Source of the DNA: Loktanella sp. M215
Lineage (GTDB): Bacteria > Pseudomonadota > Alphaproteobacteria > Rhodobacterales > Rhodobacteraceae
DNA length: 64,000 bases
Assembly (NCBI RefSeq): GCF_021735925.1
Contig: NZ_WMEA01000001.1
Span: forward strand, 2,758,001-2,822,000
Direction of reading: 5' to 3'
Position numbers and translations under genes: made by a program. Below the pieces are notes generated by a model. That model was given only the letters and a program-made list of their open reading frames with translations, was not told where the DNA came from and did no database searches. Positions 35,353-44,505 of this stretch are shown here, in pieces. Position 1 is the stretch's first letter, and each line of letters opens with the position of its first letter.

Positions 35353-35801
35353 AGCGGGTCTGTCATCATGCGCACGCCCGGAAGCGCGCGAAAACCTGCC
35401 TTGGCGCAGAACCGGGCGGCCTCGTCTTCGGCGCCGCGTGGCAGGATGGCGTGCATCGCTTGCATCCCCGCCCGGCCAAGGTTCACGGCGACCGCATGCA
35501 GCACCTCTGTCCCGATGCCGCGACCCCGGACGGAGGGACGGATGTAGCATTCCTCCAGCCAGCCGACCATGCCGCCGTGGCCCATCGACCAGCCGAAGGT
35601 CACCATGACATAGCCCAGCGGGCTGCTTTTCGGGCCGATCAGCCAGACAGCCCCCAGCGGCGAGCCATCCAGCAGCGGGCCGACGACGGTGGCGCGGTGG
35701 GTGTCGTCGTGGGGCAGGCCCGCATCGGTGTGATAGCGCGCCATCAGGTCCAGCACGCTGTCGGCGTCACCGGGGCCGGCAAGGGCGATCCCGGTGCTCA
35801 T
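35349..35801 (-). CDS. GNAT family N-acetyltransferase
   Basis: The 150-aa product has the GNAT acetyl-CoA-binding pattern: LEECYIRPSVRGRGIGTEVL (R/QxxGxG/A) and a C-terminal helix with ARFCAKAGFRALPG. Substrate is unknown. The ATG at 35801 overlaps the nucleoside hydrolase stop, and its own stop overlaps selO, so it is the middle gene of a tightly coupled three-gene unit. Confidence 0.88.
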   Translation of the reverse strand: MSTGIALAGPGDADSVLDLMARYHTDAGLPHDDTHRATVVGPLLDGSPLGAVWLIGPKSSPLGYVMVTFGWSMGHGGMVGWLEECYIRPSVRGRGIGTEVLHAVAVNLGRAGMQAMHAILPRGAEDEAARFCAKAGFRALPGVRMMTDPL

Positions 35802-36733
35802 AGCCGAGCCAGGCGGTCGGTGAGCAGGGCAAAGAAACCCTCGGCGTCGATGTCGCCCATGAACATCGCGTTCGCCGGGCGTTTGGTGACGCGCCACCAG
35901 TCGGCGACAGTCATGCCGAGTGTCAGGTCCGATCCGGTTTCCACCATGACGTTGATGTGCCGCCCGGTGAACAGCGCCGGCCGCAAGAGGTAGGCGATGA
36001 CGCAGGGGTCGTGCAGAGGTGCGCCGGCAGAGCCGTATTTTTCCTTGTCGAAGCGTTCGAAAAAGCTGGTCCAGGCTGCGACCATGTCGCCGACGCGTGT
36101 GCCCATCGCGCGGAAGGCGTCGACGCGGGCCTGCGTGGTCAGCGCCTTGTGAGTCACATCCAGCGGCATGACGACCAGCGGCACGCCTGCGGCAAAGACC
36201 TCTGCCGCGGCCTCCGGGTCGACGTAGATGTTGAACTCGGCGGTGGGTGTGATGTTGCCGACCTCGAAATAGGCGCCGCCCATCAGCACGATCTCCTGCA
36301 CGCGCGGGATGATGTCGGGGGCGCGGCGAAAGGCGGTCGCGATATTGGTCAGCGGGCCGAGGACGCAGAGGGTCACGGTGCCTGACGCGTGCGTGCGCAG
36401 GGTGTCGATGATGAAATCGACCGCGTGGGCGTCCTGCAGCGGCATCGTCGGATCGCTCAACTGCGGCCCGTCGAGGCCGGTCTTGCCGTGGACATGCTCT
36501 GCCGTCACCAGCTTGCGCGACAGGGGCGCGTCGCAGCCGGCATAGACCGGGATATTGGGGCGGCCTGCGAGTTCGCAGACGATGCGGGCGTTGCGCTGGG
36601 TCAGGGGCAGGGGGACGTTGCCGGCGACCGCCGTCAGGCCCAGAACGTCGAGTTCAGGGGATCCGAGCGCCAGCAGGATGGCTACGGCATCGTCCTGGCC
36701 CGGGTCGGTGTCGATGATGATCTTGCGCGCCAT
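35798..36733 (-). CDS. Inosine-uridine-type nucleoside hydrolase
   Basis: These enzymes hydrolyse the N-glycosidic bond of ribonucleosides for salvage. The 311-aa product has the calcium-site signature IIIDTDPGQDDAVAILLALG near the N-terminus, plus VLGPLTNIATAFRRAP, LMGGAYFEVGNITPTAEFN and HDPCVIAYLLRPALF. I start at ATG 36733 with AAAGGACAGGG upstream. First gene of the hydrolase-GNAT-selO unit. Confidence 0.94.
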   Translation of the reverse strand: MARKIIIDTDPGQDDAVAILLALGSPELDVLGLTAVAGNVPLPLTQRNARIVCELAGRPNIPVYAGCDAPLSRKLVTAEHVHGKTGLDGPQLSDPTMPLQDAHAVDFIIDTLRTHASGTVTLCVLGPLTNIATAFRRAPDIIPRVQEIVLMGGAYFEVGNITPTAEFNIYVDPEAAAEVFAAGVPLVVMPLDVTHKALTTQARVDAFRAMGTRVGDMVAAWTSFFERFDKEKYGSAGAPLHDPCVIAYLLRPALFTGRHINVMVETGSDLTLGMTVADWWRVTKRPANAMFMGDIDAEGFFALLTDRLARL

Positions 36734-36823
36734 GCCCTGTCCTTTGACATTTGGCGGCAATGTGCCTGCCATGGACGGCAGGGGCAAGGGGGCGCGGGCC
36801 CCCTCGCGATCGCGTGAGGGGCG

Positions 36824-37396
36824 TCAGACGTGGCTGTCGCCACCCCGCGCCAGCGCCGCCACACCGGTGCGCGCGACCTCTTGCAGGCCCAGAGGGCGCA
36901 TCAGTTCGGCGAAAGCGTCGATCTTTTCGGGCGTGCCGGTGATCTCGAACACGAAGGATTCGAGGGTGCTGTCCACCACGCTTGCGCGAAAGATATCGGC
37001 CAGACGCAGCGCCTCGACCCGTGCATCGCCGCGGCCCGTGACCTTGAGCAGCGCCAGTTCGCGTTCCACAGACGGCCCCTCGACCGTCAGGTCGTGGACC
37101 TCGTGGACCGGCACGATGCGGCCCAGCTGTGCCTTGATCTGCACGATGACCTGCGGCGTGCCGGTGGTGACGATGGTGATGCGGCTCCGGTGTCCGGTGT
37201 GGTCGATTTCGGCCACCGTCAGGCTTTCGATGTTGTAGCCGCGACCTGCGAACAGGCCGATGACGCGGGCCAGCACGCCGGGTTCGTTTTCGACGATGAC
37301 GGCCAGCGTATGCTTTTCGACGGTATCGCCAAAGGTCGAGCGCAGGTCGTAAGCCGAATGGCTGCTGGCGCCCTTCTTGATGTTCAGTGCGGACAT
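36824..37396 (-). CDS. ilvH: Acetolactate synthase small (regulatory) subunit
   Basis: This subunit activates the catalytic subunit and mediates valine feedback. The 190-aa product has the N-terminal ACT domain HTLAVIVENEPGVLARVIGL then FAGRGYNIESLTVAEID, and the C-terminal domain ELALLKVTGRGDARVEALRL. Length is slightly above typical because of about 25 N-terminal residues. It lies 37 nt after ilvI. Confidence 0.96.
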   Translation of the reverse strand: MSALNIKKGASSHSAYDLRSTFGDTVEKHTLAVIVENEPGVLARVIGLFAGRGYNIESLTVAEIDHTGHRSRITIVTTGTPQVIVQIKAQLGRIVPVHEVHDLTVEGPSVERELALLKVTGRGDARVEALRLADIFRASVVDSTLESFVFEITGTPEKIDAFAELMRPLGLQEVARTGVAALARGGDSHV

Positions 37397-37433
37397 AGTG
37401 CGTTCCTTAATTGTATCGCGTCAGGGCAGGGGA

Positions 37434-39185
37434 TCAGACCAGAACCGCGCCGGTTCCGGTGATGGCGCCCTGCACCTGCGCATTGGCCAGCAGCATCTCG
37501 TTATGGGCATTGCCCGAGGGGATCATCGGGAAGCAGTTCTCGTGCTTTTCCACCAGACAGTCGAAGATCACCGGGCCGTCGTAGGCGATCATCTCCTTGA
37601 TGGCCTCGTCCAGATCGTCAGGATTGTCGCAGCGGATGCCCTTGGCGCCAAAGGCCTCGGCCAGCTTGACGAAGTCGGGCAGGGATTCGGACCAGCTTTG
37701 GGAATAGCGCTCGCCGTGCAGCAACTGCTGCCACTGGCGGACCATCCCGAGGCGTTCGTTGTTCAGGATGAACTGCTTGACCGGCAGTTTGTACTGCATC
37801 GCGGTGCCCATTTCCTGCATGTTCATCAGCCACGACGCTTCACCCGCCACGTTGATGACCAGCGCATCGCGGTGCGCCATCTGCACGCCGATGGACGCGG
37901 GCGTGCCGTAACCCATGGTGCCCAGACCGCCGGAGGTCATCCAGCGGTTCGGATCCTCGAAGCCGAGGTACTGTGCCGCCCACATCTGGTGCTGGCCGAC
38001 CTCGGTCGTGATGTAACGGTCATGGCCCTTGGTCAGGGCCTCAAGGCGAGAGATCGCGTATTGCGGGCGGATGATCGGGCCGTCCTGCGTAAAGCCAAGG
38101 CAGTCGGTCGCTTTCCACGTCTCGATCTGCTTCCACCACTTCGCCAGCGCGTCCTTGTCGGTCTTGCGGCCCTTGGCCTTCCAGATCTTCAGAAGGTCTT
38201 CCAGCACGTGGGCGACATCGCCGAGGATCGGCATGTCGACGCGGATGACCTTGTTGATGGAGGAGGCGTCGATGTCGATATGCGCTTTCTGCGATTTGGG
38301 GCTGAAGGCGTCGATGCGGCCGGTGATCCGGTCGTCGAAGCGTGCGCCGATGTTGATCATCAGATCACAACCGTGCATCGCCATGTTGGCCTGATAAAGC
38401 CCGTGCATGCCCACCATGCCCAGCCACGCGTGGCCGGACGCAGGATAGCAACCCAGACCCATCAGGGTGGAGGTGATGGGAAAGCCCGTCGCTTCGACCA
38501 GTTCGCGCAGCAACTGCGATGCGGCGGGGCCGGAGTTGATGACGCCGCCGCCGGTATAGAAGACCGGGCGCCTGGCGGTGGCCATCGCCTCTGCCAGTTC
38601 GGTGATCATGTTGATGTCGCCCTTGACCTGCGGGGCGTAGTGGGACTTGCGCTTGGCCTTTTCCGAATAGGTGCCCTTGGCGAACTGGACGTCCTTGGGG
38701 ATGTCGATCAGGACCGGGCCGGGGCGACCGGACAGGGCGACGTGGAACGCCTCGTGGATGGTGTTCGCCAGCTTGTCGGTGTCCTTGACCAGCCAGTTAT
38801 GCTTGGTGCAGGCGCGGGTGATGCCGACGGTATCCGCCTCTTGGAACGCATCGGTGCCGATCATGAAGGTCGGGACCTGACCCGTCAGGACGATGATCGG
38901 AATGGAGTCCATCAGCGCGTCGGTCAGGCCGGTGACGGCGTTGGTCGCACCGGGGCCAGAGGTGACGAGGGCGACACCGGGCTTGCCGGTGGAGCGAGCG
39001 TAGCCTTCGGCGGCGTGGACGGCACCCTGTTCGTGACGGACGAGGACGTGCTGGATGTGGTTTTGCTGAAAGATCTCGTCATAGATCGGCAGCACGGCAC
39101 CGCCGGGATAGCCGAACACGACCTCGACCCCCTGATCGATCAGGGCCTGAACCACCATTTTCGCGCCAGTCATCGTCTTTGTCAT
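37434..39185 (-). CDS. ilvI: Acetolactate synthase large subunit
   Basis: It condenses two pyruvates, or pyruvate and 2-oxobutyrate, using thiamine diphosphate and FAD. The 583-aa product has VFGYPGGAVLPIYDEIF with the catalytic Glu region (RHEQGAVHAAEGYARSTG) and the FAD-binding middle. The metal-binding segment reads VAGEASWLMNMQEM, with Glu where many family members have Asp. I start at ATG 39185, as AAGGACAAGACG lies directly upstream; a longer frame starts at 39233. It is controlled by the leader-attenuator at 39234-39335. Confidence 0.96.
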   Translation of the reverse strand: MTKTMTGAKMVVQALIDQGVEVVFGYPGGAVLPIYDEIFQQNHIQHVLVRHEQGAVHAAEGYARSTGKPGVALVTSGPGATNAVTGLTDALMDSIPIIVLTGQVPTFMIGTDAFQEADTVGITRACTKHNWLVKDTDKLANTIHEAFHVALSGRPGPVLIDIPKDVQFAKGTYSEKAKRKSHYAPQVKGDINMITELAEAMATARRPVFYTGGGVINSGPAASQLLRELVEATGFPITSTLMGLGCYPASGHAWLGMVGMHGLYQANMAMHGCDLMINIGARFDDRITGRIDAFSPKSQKAHIDIDASSINKVIRVDMPILGDVAHVLEDLLKIWKAKGRKTDKDALAKWWKQIETWKATDCLGFTQDGPIIRPQYAISRLEALTKGHDRYITTEVGQHQMWAAQYLGFEDPNRWMTSGGLGTMGYGTPASIGVQMAHRDALVINVAGEASWLMNMQEMGTAMQYKLPVKQFILNNERLGMVRQWQQLLHGERYSQSWSESLPDFVKLAEAFGAKGIRCDNPDDLDEAIKEMIAYDGPVIFDCLVEKHENCFPMIPSGNAHNEMLLANAQVQGAITGTGAVLV

Positions 39186-39233
39186 CGTCTTGTCCTTGTC
39201 AGCGGCTGTATTCGCCGGATCGTCTTGTCGCAC

Positions 39234-39260
39234 AAAAAAGCCCCCGTGGGTGACGGGGGC
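39234..39260 (-). terminator. Attenuator terminator of ilvI-ilvH
   Basis: On the minus strand GCCCCCGT (39253-39260) pairs perfectly with ACGGGGGC (39240-39247), and TTTTTT follows (39234-39239). It lies between the leader peptide and ilvI, about 50 nt before the ilvI start. Together with the leader it forms a classical transcription attenuator. Confidence 0.9.
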
Positions 39261-39287
39261 GCATGGGGAACCTGAATGGTCAAACCG

Positions 39288-39335
39288 TTACCGGCCCATG
39301 CGCGTTCTTCCTACGATTAGTACGATCTTGTTCAT
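39288..39335 (-). CDS. ilv leader peptide
   Basis: A 15-codon frame encodes MNKIVLIVGRTRMGR. Five consecutive codons are Ile-Val-Leu-Ile-Val, the three amino acids made by the downstream pathway. It ends 27 nt before a perfect terminator. In known ilv leaders, scarcity of branched-chain aminoacyl-tRNA stalls the ribosome here and prevents terminator formation. The arrangement is a direct sequence match to that mechanism; the control itself is inferred. Confidence 0.88.
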   Translation of the reverse strand: MNKIVLIVGRTRMGR

Positions 39336-39358
39336 GCGAGATTCCCTTGCGTGCGCCC

Positions 39359-39387
39359 GTTCTAGGCACAGCGCGCGGCAGGGTCAA
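39359..39387 (-). promoter_or_regulatory. Candidate promoter of the ilv leader-ilvI-ilvH operon
   Basis: On the minus strand TTGACC (39382-39387) and TAGAAC (39359-39364) are separated by exactly 17 nt. The leader ATG is 24 nt past the -10, so the transcript would start close to it. Confidence 0.65.
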
Positions 39388-39449
39388 CCACCGCGCTGGA
39401 GAAAATGTCGCGCAGGCGCGGTTTGTCGCAACTTTCTTTCAGTCAGCGG

Positions 39450-40526
39450 TCATTTTTCACGGCGGGTCAGCAGCAAGGCACCGGCCAGCAGTGCCACAGT
39501 GCCAAACGTCAGTTTCGCCGGCGGCGTGGCGGACTGGGGGTGCTGCCGGGGCGACGGCGTCTCTTGTGGCGCGTCATCCTTGGGCTTTTCGCCACCGATC
39601 AGGGCGGCGGCGCCCTGGTCCAGACGGTTGGAATCAGCCGTGTCCGCATCGGCGTCCGCCGGTGACGGGTCCTGCTTGGCCTGCGCCTCGATCTCGGAAT
39701 CGACCTCTGCCCCCAGCAGCACGATGAAGGACGACAGCCACAGCCACATCAGCAGGACGATGACGCCGCCCAGCGTGCCGAACGTCTCGTTATAGCTGGC
39801 GAGGTTCTGCACATACCACGCGAACAGGACCGATCCCCCCAGCCAGAGCAGGCAGGCAAAGGCCGCCCCCGGTGTGATCCAGCGCCACGCGCGGCGCTTG
39901 CGGGCCGGGGCATAGCGGTAAAGGATCGCGAGGCCGGCGGCGACCAGCAGCAGCACGGCGGGCCAACGGATCAGCAGGACCAGCCATTCGGTATTCGTGT
40001 CCAGCCGCACGAATCGCAGGACAACCGGAATGGCCACCAGCGTCAGAACGATCAGAAAGAACCCCACGACTGCGCCCAGTGTCAGGACCAGACGCGCCAG
40101 TGTCGCCCGCAGGTAACTGCGCGTGTCGGACACGCCGAAGGCCACGTTCAACCCCTCGATCAGGGCGGCCATGCCGGCGCTGGCCGACCAGACGGCGGTC
40201 AGCAGGCCGATGATCGCGGCAAGGCCAAGCCCGCCGCTGTCGCTGCCCGCCACGGATTTCGCCTGATCGATGACGATCTGCGCGGCTTCTTGCGGCATAA
40301 AGCGGGTGAGGGTCTGCAACTGGTCCACCAGACCCGTCGGATCGGTGAAAAGTCCCGCCAGCGCCATTGCGGCGACGACGCCGGGGAACAGCGCCAGCAG
40401 GCCGTAAAAGGCACAGCCCGCCGCGATCAGCGTGACGTGATCGCTGCCAATGCTGGCCGCGATACGCTTGGTCGCGGCGAACCAGCCCTTGGCGCTGATG
40501 TCTTTCGGGCTGGCGGTGTCGGTCAT
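39450..40526 (-). CDS. YihY/BrkB family inner-membrane protein
   Basis: The 358-aa product has about six membrane helices in the YihY pattern (VTLIAAGCAFYGLLALFPGV; SASAGMAALIEGLNVAFGV; LGGVIVLLMWLWLSSFIVLL then GAEVDSEIE). The C-terminal about 85 residues are acidic, Pro/Ala-rich, then a last hydrophobic segment, an extension not in the minimal family. Despite an old 'RNase BN' label, molecular function is not established. Confidence 0.9.
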   Translation of the reverse strand: MTDTASPKDISAKGWFAATKRIAASIGSDHVTLIAAGCAFYGLLALFPGVVAAMALAGLFTDPTGLVDQLQTLTRFMPQEAAQIVIDQAKSVAGSDSGGLGLAAIIGLLTAVWSASAGMAALIEGLNVAFGVSDTRSYLRATLARLVLTLGAVVGFFLIVLTLVAIPVVLRFVRLDTNTEWLVLLIRWPAVLLLVAAGLAILYRYAPARKRRAWRWITPGAAFACLLWLGGSVLFAWYVQNLASYNETFGTLGGVIVLLMWLWLSSFIVLLGAEVDSEIEAQAKQDPSPADADADTADSNRLDQGAAALIGGEKPKDDAPQETPSPRQHPQSATPPAKLTFGTVALLAGALLLTRREK

Positions 40527-40584
40527 CGGTCACGTCCTGTGCAGGTGTCGTGGAACCAATGCCCGCTGATCGGCCAGGTTCCGC

Positions 40585-41448
40585 TTAAGCGTCCCCTTTG
40601 CCGATCTTGTCCTGCGTTTGCGAGTCGAAATCCGACGCGGCGTGACGTTCGTGCAACTGTTCCGCCGGATCGCCGAACAGCCGGTTAACCATGCGGCCCC
40701 GCTGATAGGCGGGACGGTTCATCACCGTGTCGGCCCAACGCTGCACGTTGGTATAGCTGCCTGCGTCAAGATATTCAGCGGCACTGTAGACCTGATCCTT
40801 GACCAGCGCGCCGTACCACGGCGCCGTTGCCATGTCGGCGATGGTATAATCGGGACCGTTCAGGAATTCGCGGTCGGCCAGATTGCGGTCCAGCACGTCC
40901 AGCTGACGCTTTGTTTCCATCGTGAAGCGATTGATAGGGTATTCGAACTTTTCGGGTGCATAGGCGTAAAAATGGCCGAAGCCGCCGCCCAGATAGGGGG
41001 CCGACCCCTGCAACCAGAACAGCCAGTTCATCGCCTCGGTCCGCGCCTTGCGGTCCTTCGGCAGGAAGGCGTCGAATTCCTCGGCCAGATACAGCAGGAT
41101 CGCGGCGCTCTCGAACACGCGGCTGTCGGTCTTGGTGTCCAGCAACGCCGGGATCTTGGAGTTCGGGTTGATCTCGACAAAGCCCGACCCGAACTGGTCG
41201 CCATCACCGATCCTGATCGGCCATGCGTCATATTCGGCGGCCGTATGCCCGGCTTCCAGCAACTCCTCCAGCATGACGGTGACCTTGACGCCGTTGGGCG
41301 TGGCAAGCGAGTGCAGCTGAAAGCGGTGGTCGCCGCGGGGCAGGGCCTTGTCATGGGTCGGGCCCGCGATGGGGCGGTTGGTCTTGGCGAACTGGCCGCC
41401 GTTTTCGGCGTCCCATGTCCAGACCTTGGGGGGCGTGTAATCGGTCAT
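40585..41448 (-). CDS. yghU: YghU-type glutathione S-transferase
   Basis: YghU-type transferases bind two glutathione molecules and reduce disulphide bonds. The 287-aa product starts MTDYTPPKVWTWDAENGGQF and shows LHSLATPNGVKVTVMLEELL (thioredoxin-like domain, catalytic Asn/Thr region), NPNSKIPALLD, ESAAILLYLAEEF and a helical C-terminal domain. AAGGAGG precedes the ATG at 41448; a much longer open frame upstream is not homologous. Confidence 0.93.
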   Translation of the reverse strand: MTDYTPPKVWTWDAENGGQFAKTNRPIAGPTHDKALPRGDHRFQLHSLATPNGVKVTVMLEELLEAGHTAAEYDAWPIRIGDGDQFGSGFVEINPNSKIPALLDTKTDSRVFESAAILLYLAEEFDAFLPKDRKARTEAMNWLFWLQGSAPYLGGGFGHFYAYAPEKFEYPINRFTMETKRQLDVLDRNLADREFLNGPDYTIADMATAPWYGALVKDQVYSAAEYLDAGSYTNVQRWADTVMNRPAYQRGRMVNRLFGDPAEQLHERHAASDFDSQTQDKIGKGDA

Positions 41449-41615
41449 TTCTGGCCTCCTTCTTGCATTGAAATCAGATGTAGGTCGCTTGTCTGGTCCG
41501 CACAGTGCGCGGGTGCAGCCCTGATGTGCAGACCGGAAGATGATGTGGTTTCGCGCTTGCCAAGCCCGGGTCGAGGTTACAGATATGCCCCAGAGAGCCA
41601 AAGACGGTCGATCCC

Positions 41616-42263
41616 ATGCGCCTTTATCTGTCTTCCCATCGCTTCGGACGCCACGCGGATGCCCTGCAGGGGCTTGTCGGCAGGCGACGCAACACGCTGG
41701 TGATCGGCAATGCGCTGGATTACATCCCCGCCGCCGCACGTGCGGTCTATACCGCTACCACCTATGACCCGGTGGCGGCGTTGAATGACATGGGGATGCC
41801 GGCAAGCTGGCTTGATCTGCGCGATTACGTGGGGTCGCCGATCCGGCTGCACGACCAGTTGTCGACGTGCGGTCTGGTCTGGGTGCTGGGCGGCAATGCC
41901 TTCGTGCTGCGCCGCGCGATGCGGGCCAGCGGCTTTGACGGCGTGATCCACGGGCTTCTGGCACAGGATGCACTGGTCTACGGGGGGTCCAGCGCCGGTG
42001 CGATCGTGACGGCACCGACCCTGCGCGGTCTGGACCTGATGGACGACCCCACCGTCGGCACCTGGGGGGACGAGGTGATTTCCTACGAAGGCTTGAACCT
42101 GTTCCCGAAATCCGTTGTGCCACATGTGGCGTCAGGTCACCGGGATTCCGCCGGTGCCGACAAGGCGGCACACTGGCTGACCGATCAGGGCATGCCCTTC
42201 GTCGCCTTGCAGGACGGGCAGGTCATCGTGGTCGAGGGTGGCACGACGACCCTGCTGCCCTAG
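41616..42263 (+). CDS. Peptidase S51 / dipeptidase E-like protein
   Basis: The 215-aa product has the S51 nucleophile motif [13 protein letters not shown] (Ser about residue 128) and the preceding [20 protein letters not shown]. Alpha-aspartyl dipeptidases of this fold are about 230 aa. Substrate is uncertain. It converges with bpt and the two stops overlap by 4 nt. Confidence 0.85.
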   Translation: MRLYLSSHRFGRHADALQGLVGRRRNTLVIGNALDYIPAAARAVYTATTYDPVAALNDMGMPASWLDLRDYVGSPIRLHDQLSTCGLVWVLGGNAFVLRRAMRASGFDGVIHGLLAQDALVYGGSSAGAIVTAPTLRGLDLMDDPTVGTWGDEVISYEGLNLFPKSVVPHVASGHRDSAGADKAAHWLTDQGMPFVALQDGQVIVVEGGTTTLLP

Positions 42264-43087
42264 CGGACGACGCTGGCCCCGTTGGGCAGGTTGATCCGCG
42301 CGACCTGTTCCGCGATGGGCGCGGTCGACAGCGGGTGCAGGGCGGCGTCATAGCCGTCCGGATCGCCGATGTCGGACCAATACCCGTTGCGATAGATTTC
42401 GAGTGCTGCGAAATTCGCCTTGTAGCCCATCTTGGGGCTGCCCGGCACCCAATAGCCAAGATAGACGTAAGGCAGGCCCAGTTCGCGCGCGATCGCAACG
42501 TGATCGAGGATCAGAAAGCTGCCGGGGCTGAGGCGTTCCATTGTCGGTTCGAAGAACGAATAGACCATCGACAGCCCGTCATCGAGGATATCCGTCAGGC
42601 AGGCCGCTTTTGGCCCGGCCTCGCGGTCCGTGCGATCCGTATATTCAATCAGGCGCGACCGGACCGGCGTTTCCTCGACCATGGCGGCGAATTCGAACAT
42701 GTCCATGTCGGCCATGCCGCCGTCCGCGTGCCGCGCATCCAGGTAGCGGCGGAAAAGGTCATACTGCTCTTCGGTCGCCCAAGGCGAGGTTGCGCGCCGC
42801 TTGAGGTTCGCGTTGCGCTTGAGAACTCTTCGCTGACTGCGCGAGGGCTCAAAGTCCGCGACCCGGATCCGCGCCGACATGCAGGCGGCACATTCGGCGC
42901 AGGACGGGCGATAGAGCACGTTCTGCGACCGACGAAAGCCCTGTTTGGACAGTGTGTCGTTCAGGGCTGTCGCGGCCTCGCCCTGCAGGGCCGTGAACAG
43001 TTTGCGCTCCATCCGCCCCTCCAGGTAGGGGCAGGGTTGCGGGGCCGTCACGTAGAACTGCGGCGTCGGAGGAAGAAGGTGGCGCAT
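42260..43087 (-). CDS. bpt: Aspartate/glutamate leucyltransferase (Bpt)
   Basis: Bpt attaches leucine to proteins with N-terminal Asp or Glu, marking them for ClpAP through the N-degron pathway. The 275-aa product has the ATE-type cysteine motif [16 protein letters not shown] and the C-terminal [20 protein letters not shown] then [18 protein letters not shown]. Length is normal. Confidence 0.94.
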   Translation of the reverse strand: MRHLLPPTPQFYVTAPQPCPYLEGRMERKLFTALQGEAATALNDTLSKQGFRRSQNVLYRPSCAECAACMSARIRVADFEPSRSQRRVLKRNANLKRRATSPWATEEQYDLFRRYLDARHADGGMADMDMFEFAAMVEETPVRSRLIEYTDRTDREAGPKAACLTDILDDGLSMVYSFFEPTMERLSPGSFLILDHVAIARELGLPYVYLGYWVPGSPKMGYKANFAALEIYRNGYWSDIGDPDGYDAALHPLSTAPIAEQVARINLPNGASVVR

Positions 43088-43198
43088 CCCCCAAGATTGG
43101 AGGCTCTGCAGCGCCCTGACAAGCCCCCGGCGTCACGGAATTGCGCAAGGTGCGCAAATTCCGCCGAGGGCCTGAGGGACGCGGTCGACCGTTGCACC

Positions 43199-43654
43199 TC
43201 AGACCGGACGATTGATCGCCGTGGTGCCCAGCAGGTGATCGGTCAGACCCTGGCCGCGCGGCGTCAGGGCCATCATGCCCGCACTGATCAACTGCAGCGG
43301 TGCTGTGACGACGGACACCGTGTAGCCCAGCGTATGGAAAAAGGCCGTCGTGGCCGAAAGGCGCGCGCCCGACATCTCGCGCAGTTCGATCCCCATCAGC
43401 CGCATGCCCCAGGTGGCAGAGGCGCCAGCAATGGTGAACCAGCGATAGGTGAAGCCCACCGCCAGCATCAGCAGCGGAAAGAAGAACAGCGCCGTGAATG
43501 CGGTGAACGGCACGATCACCAGCGACACGATCAGCACGAGCGTTACGTCCAGCGCCCAGGCAAACGCGCGCTTGGTTGGCACACGGGCATAGAAATCGGC
43601 ATCCCTGTCCGGATCGGGCAGGCCGGTCATGCGGGACATCGGTGCGGTCATCAT
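43199..43654 (-). CDS. RDD family membrane protein
   Basis: The 151-aa product has three membrane helices with the RDD pattern: RAFAWALDVTLVLIVSLVIV containing the Arg and Asp, and TWGMRLMGIELREMSG. The family is poorly characterised; some members affect ion or proton exchange. AGGAGA precedes the ATG-ATG start at 43654. It stands 64 nt after the DUF2852 gene on the same strand. Confidence 0.87.
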   Translation of the reverse strand: MMTAPMSRMTGLPDPDRDADFYARVPTKRAFAWALDVTLVLIVSLVIVPFTAFTALFFFPLLMLAVGFTYRWFTIAGASATWGMRLMGIELREMSGARLSATTAFFHTLGYTVSVVTAPLQLISAGMMALTPRGQGLTDHLLGTTAINRPV

Positions 43655-43718
43655 GGGGGCGTCTCCTGTCGGTCTGTGGCGGTTGGGGCGGCCCGTCCAG
43701 CGGGCCGCCCGGTCGAAA

Positions 43719-44144
43719 TCACTTGTCGTCGTGCGGTTCCTGCACCGTCGTGTCGCCCTTGCGGTCGGCCATGAACTGGTCGAACTCGGCCTTGTCCTTG
43801 GCGTCGCGCAGACGGCCCAGGAAGTCGGAAAAGCTGTCCTGCTCTTCCTGCAGGCGGCGCAGGGTTTCAGCCTTGTAAGCATCAAAGGCGCGGTTGCCGG
43901 AAGATTGCGACATGGCGCCCGCAAAGGGACGGGCTATGGCGCGGACGGGGATATTGCGGGAAAACATGCGTTTGCTCCAGATCATGTAGGCCAGAAAGGC
44001 AAGACCAGCGGGCCATGCGACGACGAAGCCTGCGATCATTGCAGCGATCCAGGCACCGCGACCGCGGGCATCAAGCCAGGCTTCTGCACGCCGCAGCCAT
44101 ACCATCGGGCCCGTGGCAGAGGCGTAGGTGGGTGTCGAATACAT
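43719..44144 (-). CDS. DUF2852 domain protein
   Basis: The 141-aa product has one or two membrane helices (GAWIAAMIAGFVVAWPAGLA then FLAYMIW) and a charged coiled-coil tail (FDAYKAETLRRLQEEQDSF), the DUF2852 layout known mainly from alphaproteobacteria. No function is known. I start at ATG 44144 because AGGAG lies 8 nt upstream; an in-frame ATG at 44186 has no such site. Confidence 0.85.
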   Translation of the reverse strand: MYSTPTYASATGPMVWLRRAEAWLDARGRGAWIAAMIAGFVVAWPAGLAFLAYMIWSKRMFSRNIPVRAIARPFAGAMSQSSGNRAFDAYKAETLRRLQEEQDSFSDFLGRLRDAKDKAEFDQFMADRKGDTTVQEPHDDK

Positions 44145-44304
44145 CGGGTGTGCTCCTGTCGGGTTGAGAATGTAAATATCGTTCACATCCCCGATATGTG
44201 GACGTCGACCGAACCGCGCAAGAGGTGATGTAAATGTTTTTTACATTGCGTTTAGTGTAGCGCGCAAAACTGCAAACTTTGACAGAGAAACTTGCCGCAA
44301 TCGA

Positions 44305-44505
44305 TTATCTGCCTCGGCTCCGCTCCCCCATTCTGGACCGCCGGATATTGGCGTTTTTCGGCTCTGATAGCGACGACGGGCTGGCTGCGTCACCGGTAAG
44401 GTGCATGGTGATCGGGACGTTGTATCCGATCGCGCTGTAAGGTCTGTCTTTATTGTCGTGCCTACGCCAATCATTCAGCTTTTCGCGTGCGTCACGACCG
44501 ATCGG
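44305..44505 (-). pseudogene. IS3-family transposase C-terminal remnant
   Basis: The minus-strand frame reads DAREKLNDWRRHDNKDRPYS then AIGYNVPI and a Ser-rich tail, which is the C-terminal end of an IS3-type orfB (the DWRRxYNxxRPHSAIG stretch). The catalytic DDE part upstream is gone and the frame runs on into unrelated sequence. It is an old IS scar, not related to either IS at 59-63 kb. Confidence 0.65.

Noticed and set aside
37377..39275. 632-codon plus-strand frame opposite ilvI-ilvH
   Set aside because: Composition rich in H, Q, V and G is typical of antisense shadows; ilvI and ilvH on the minus strand have full family motifs.
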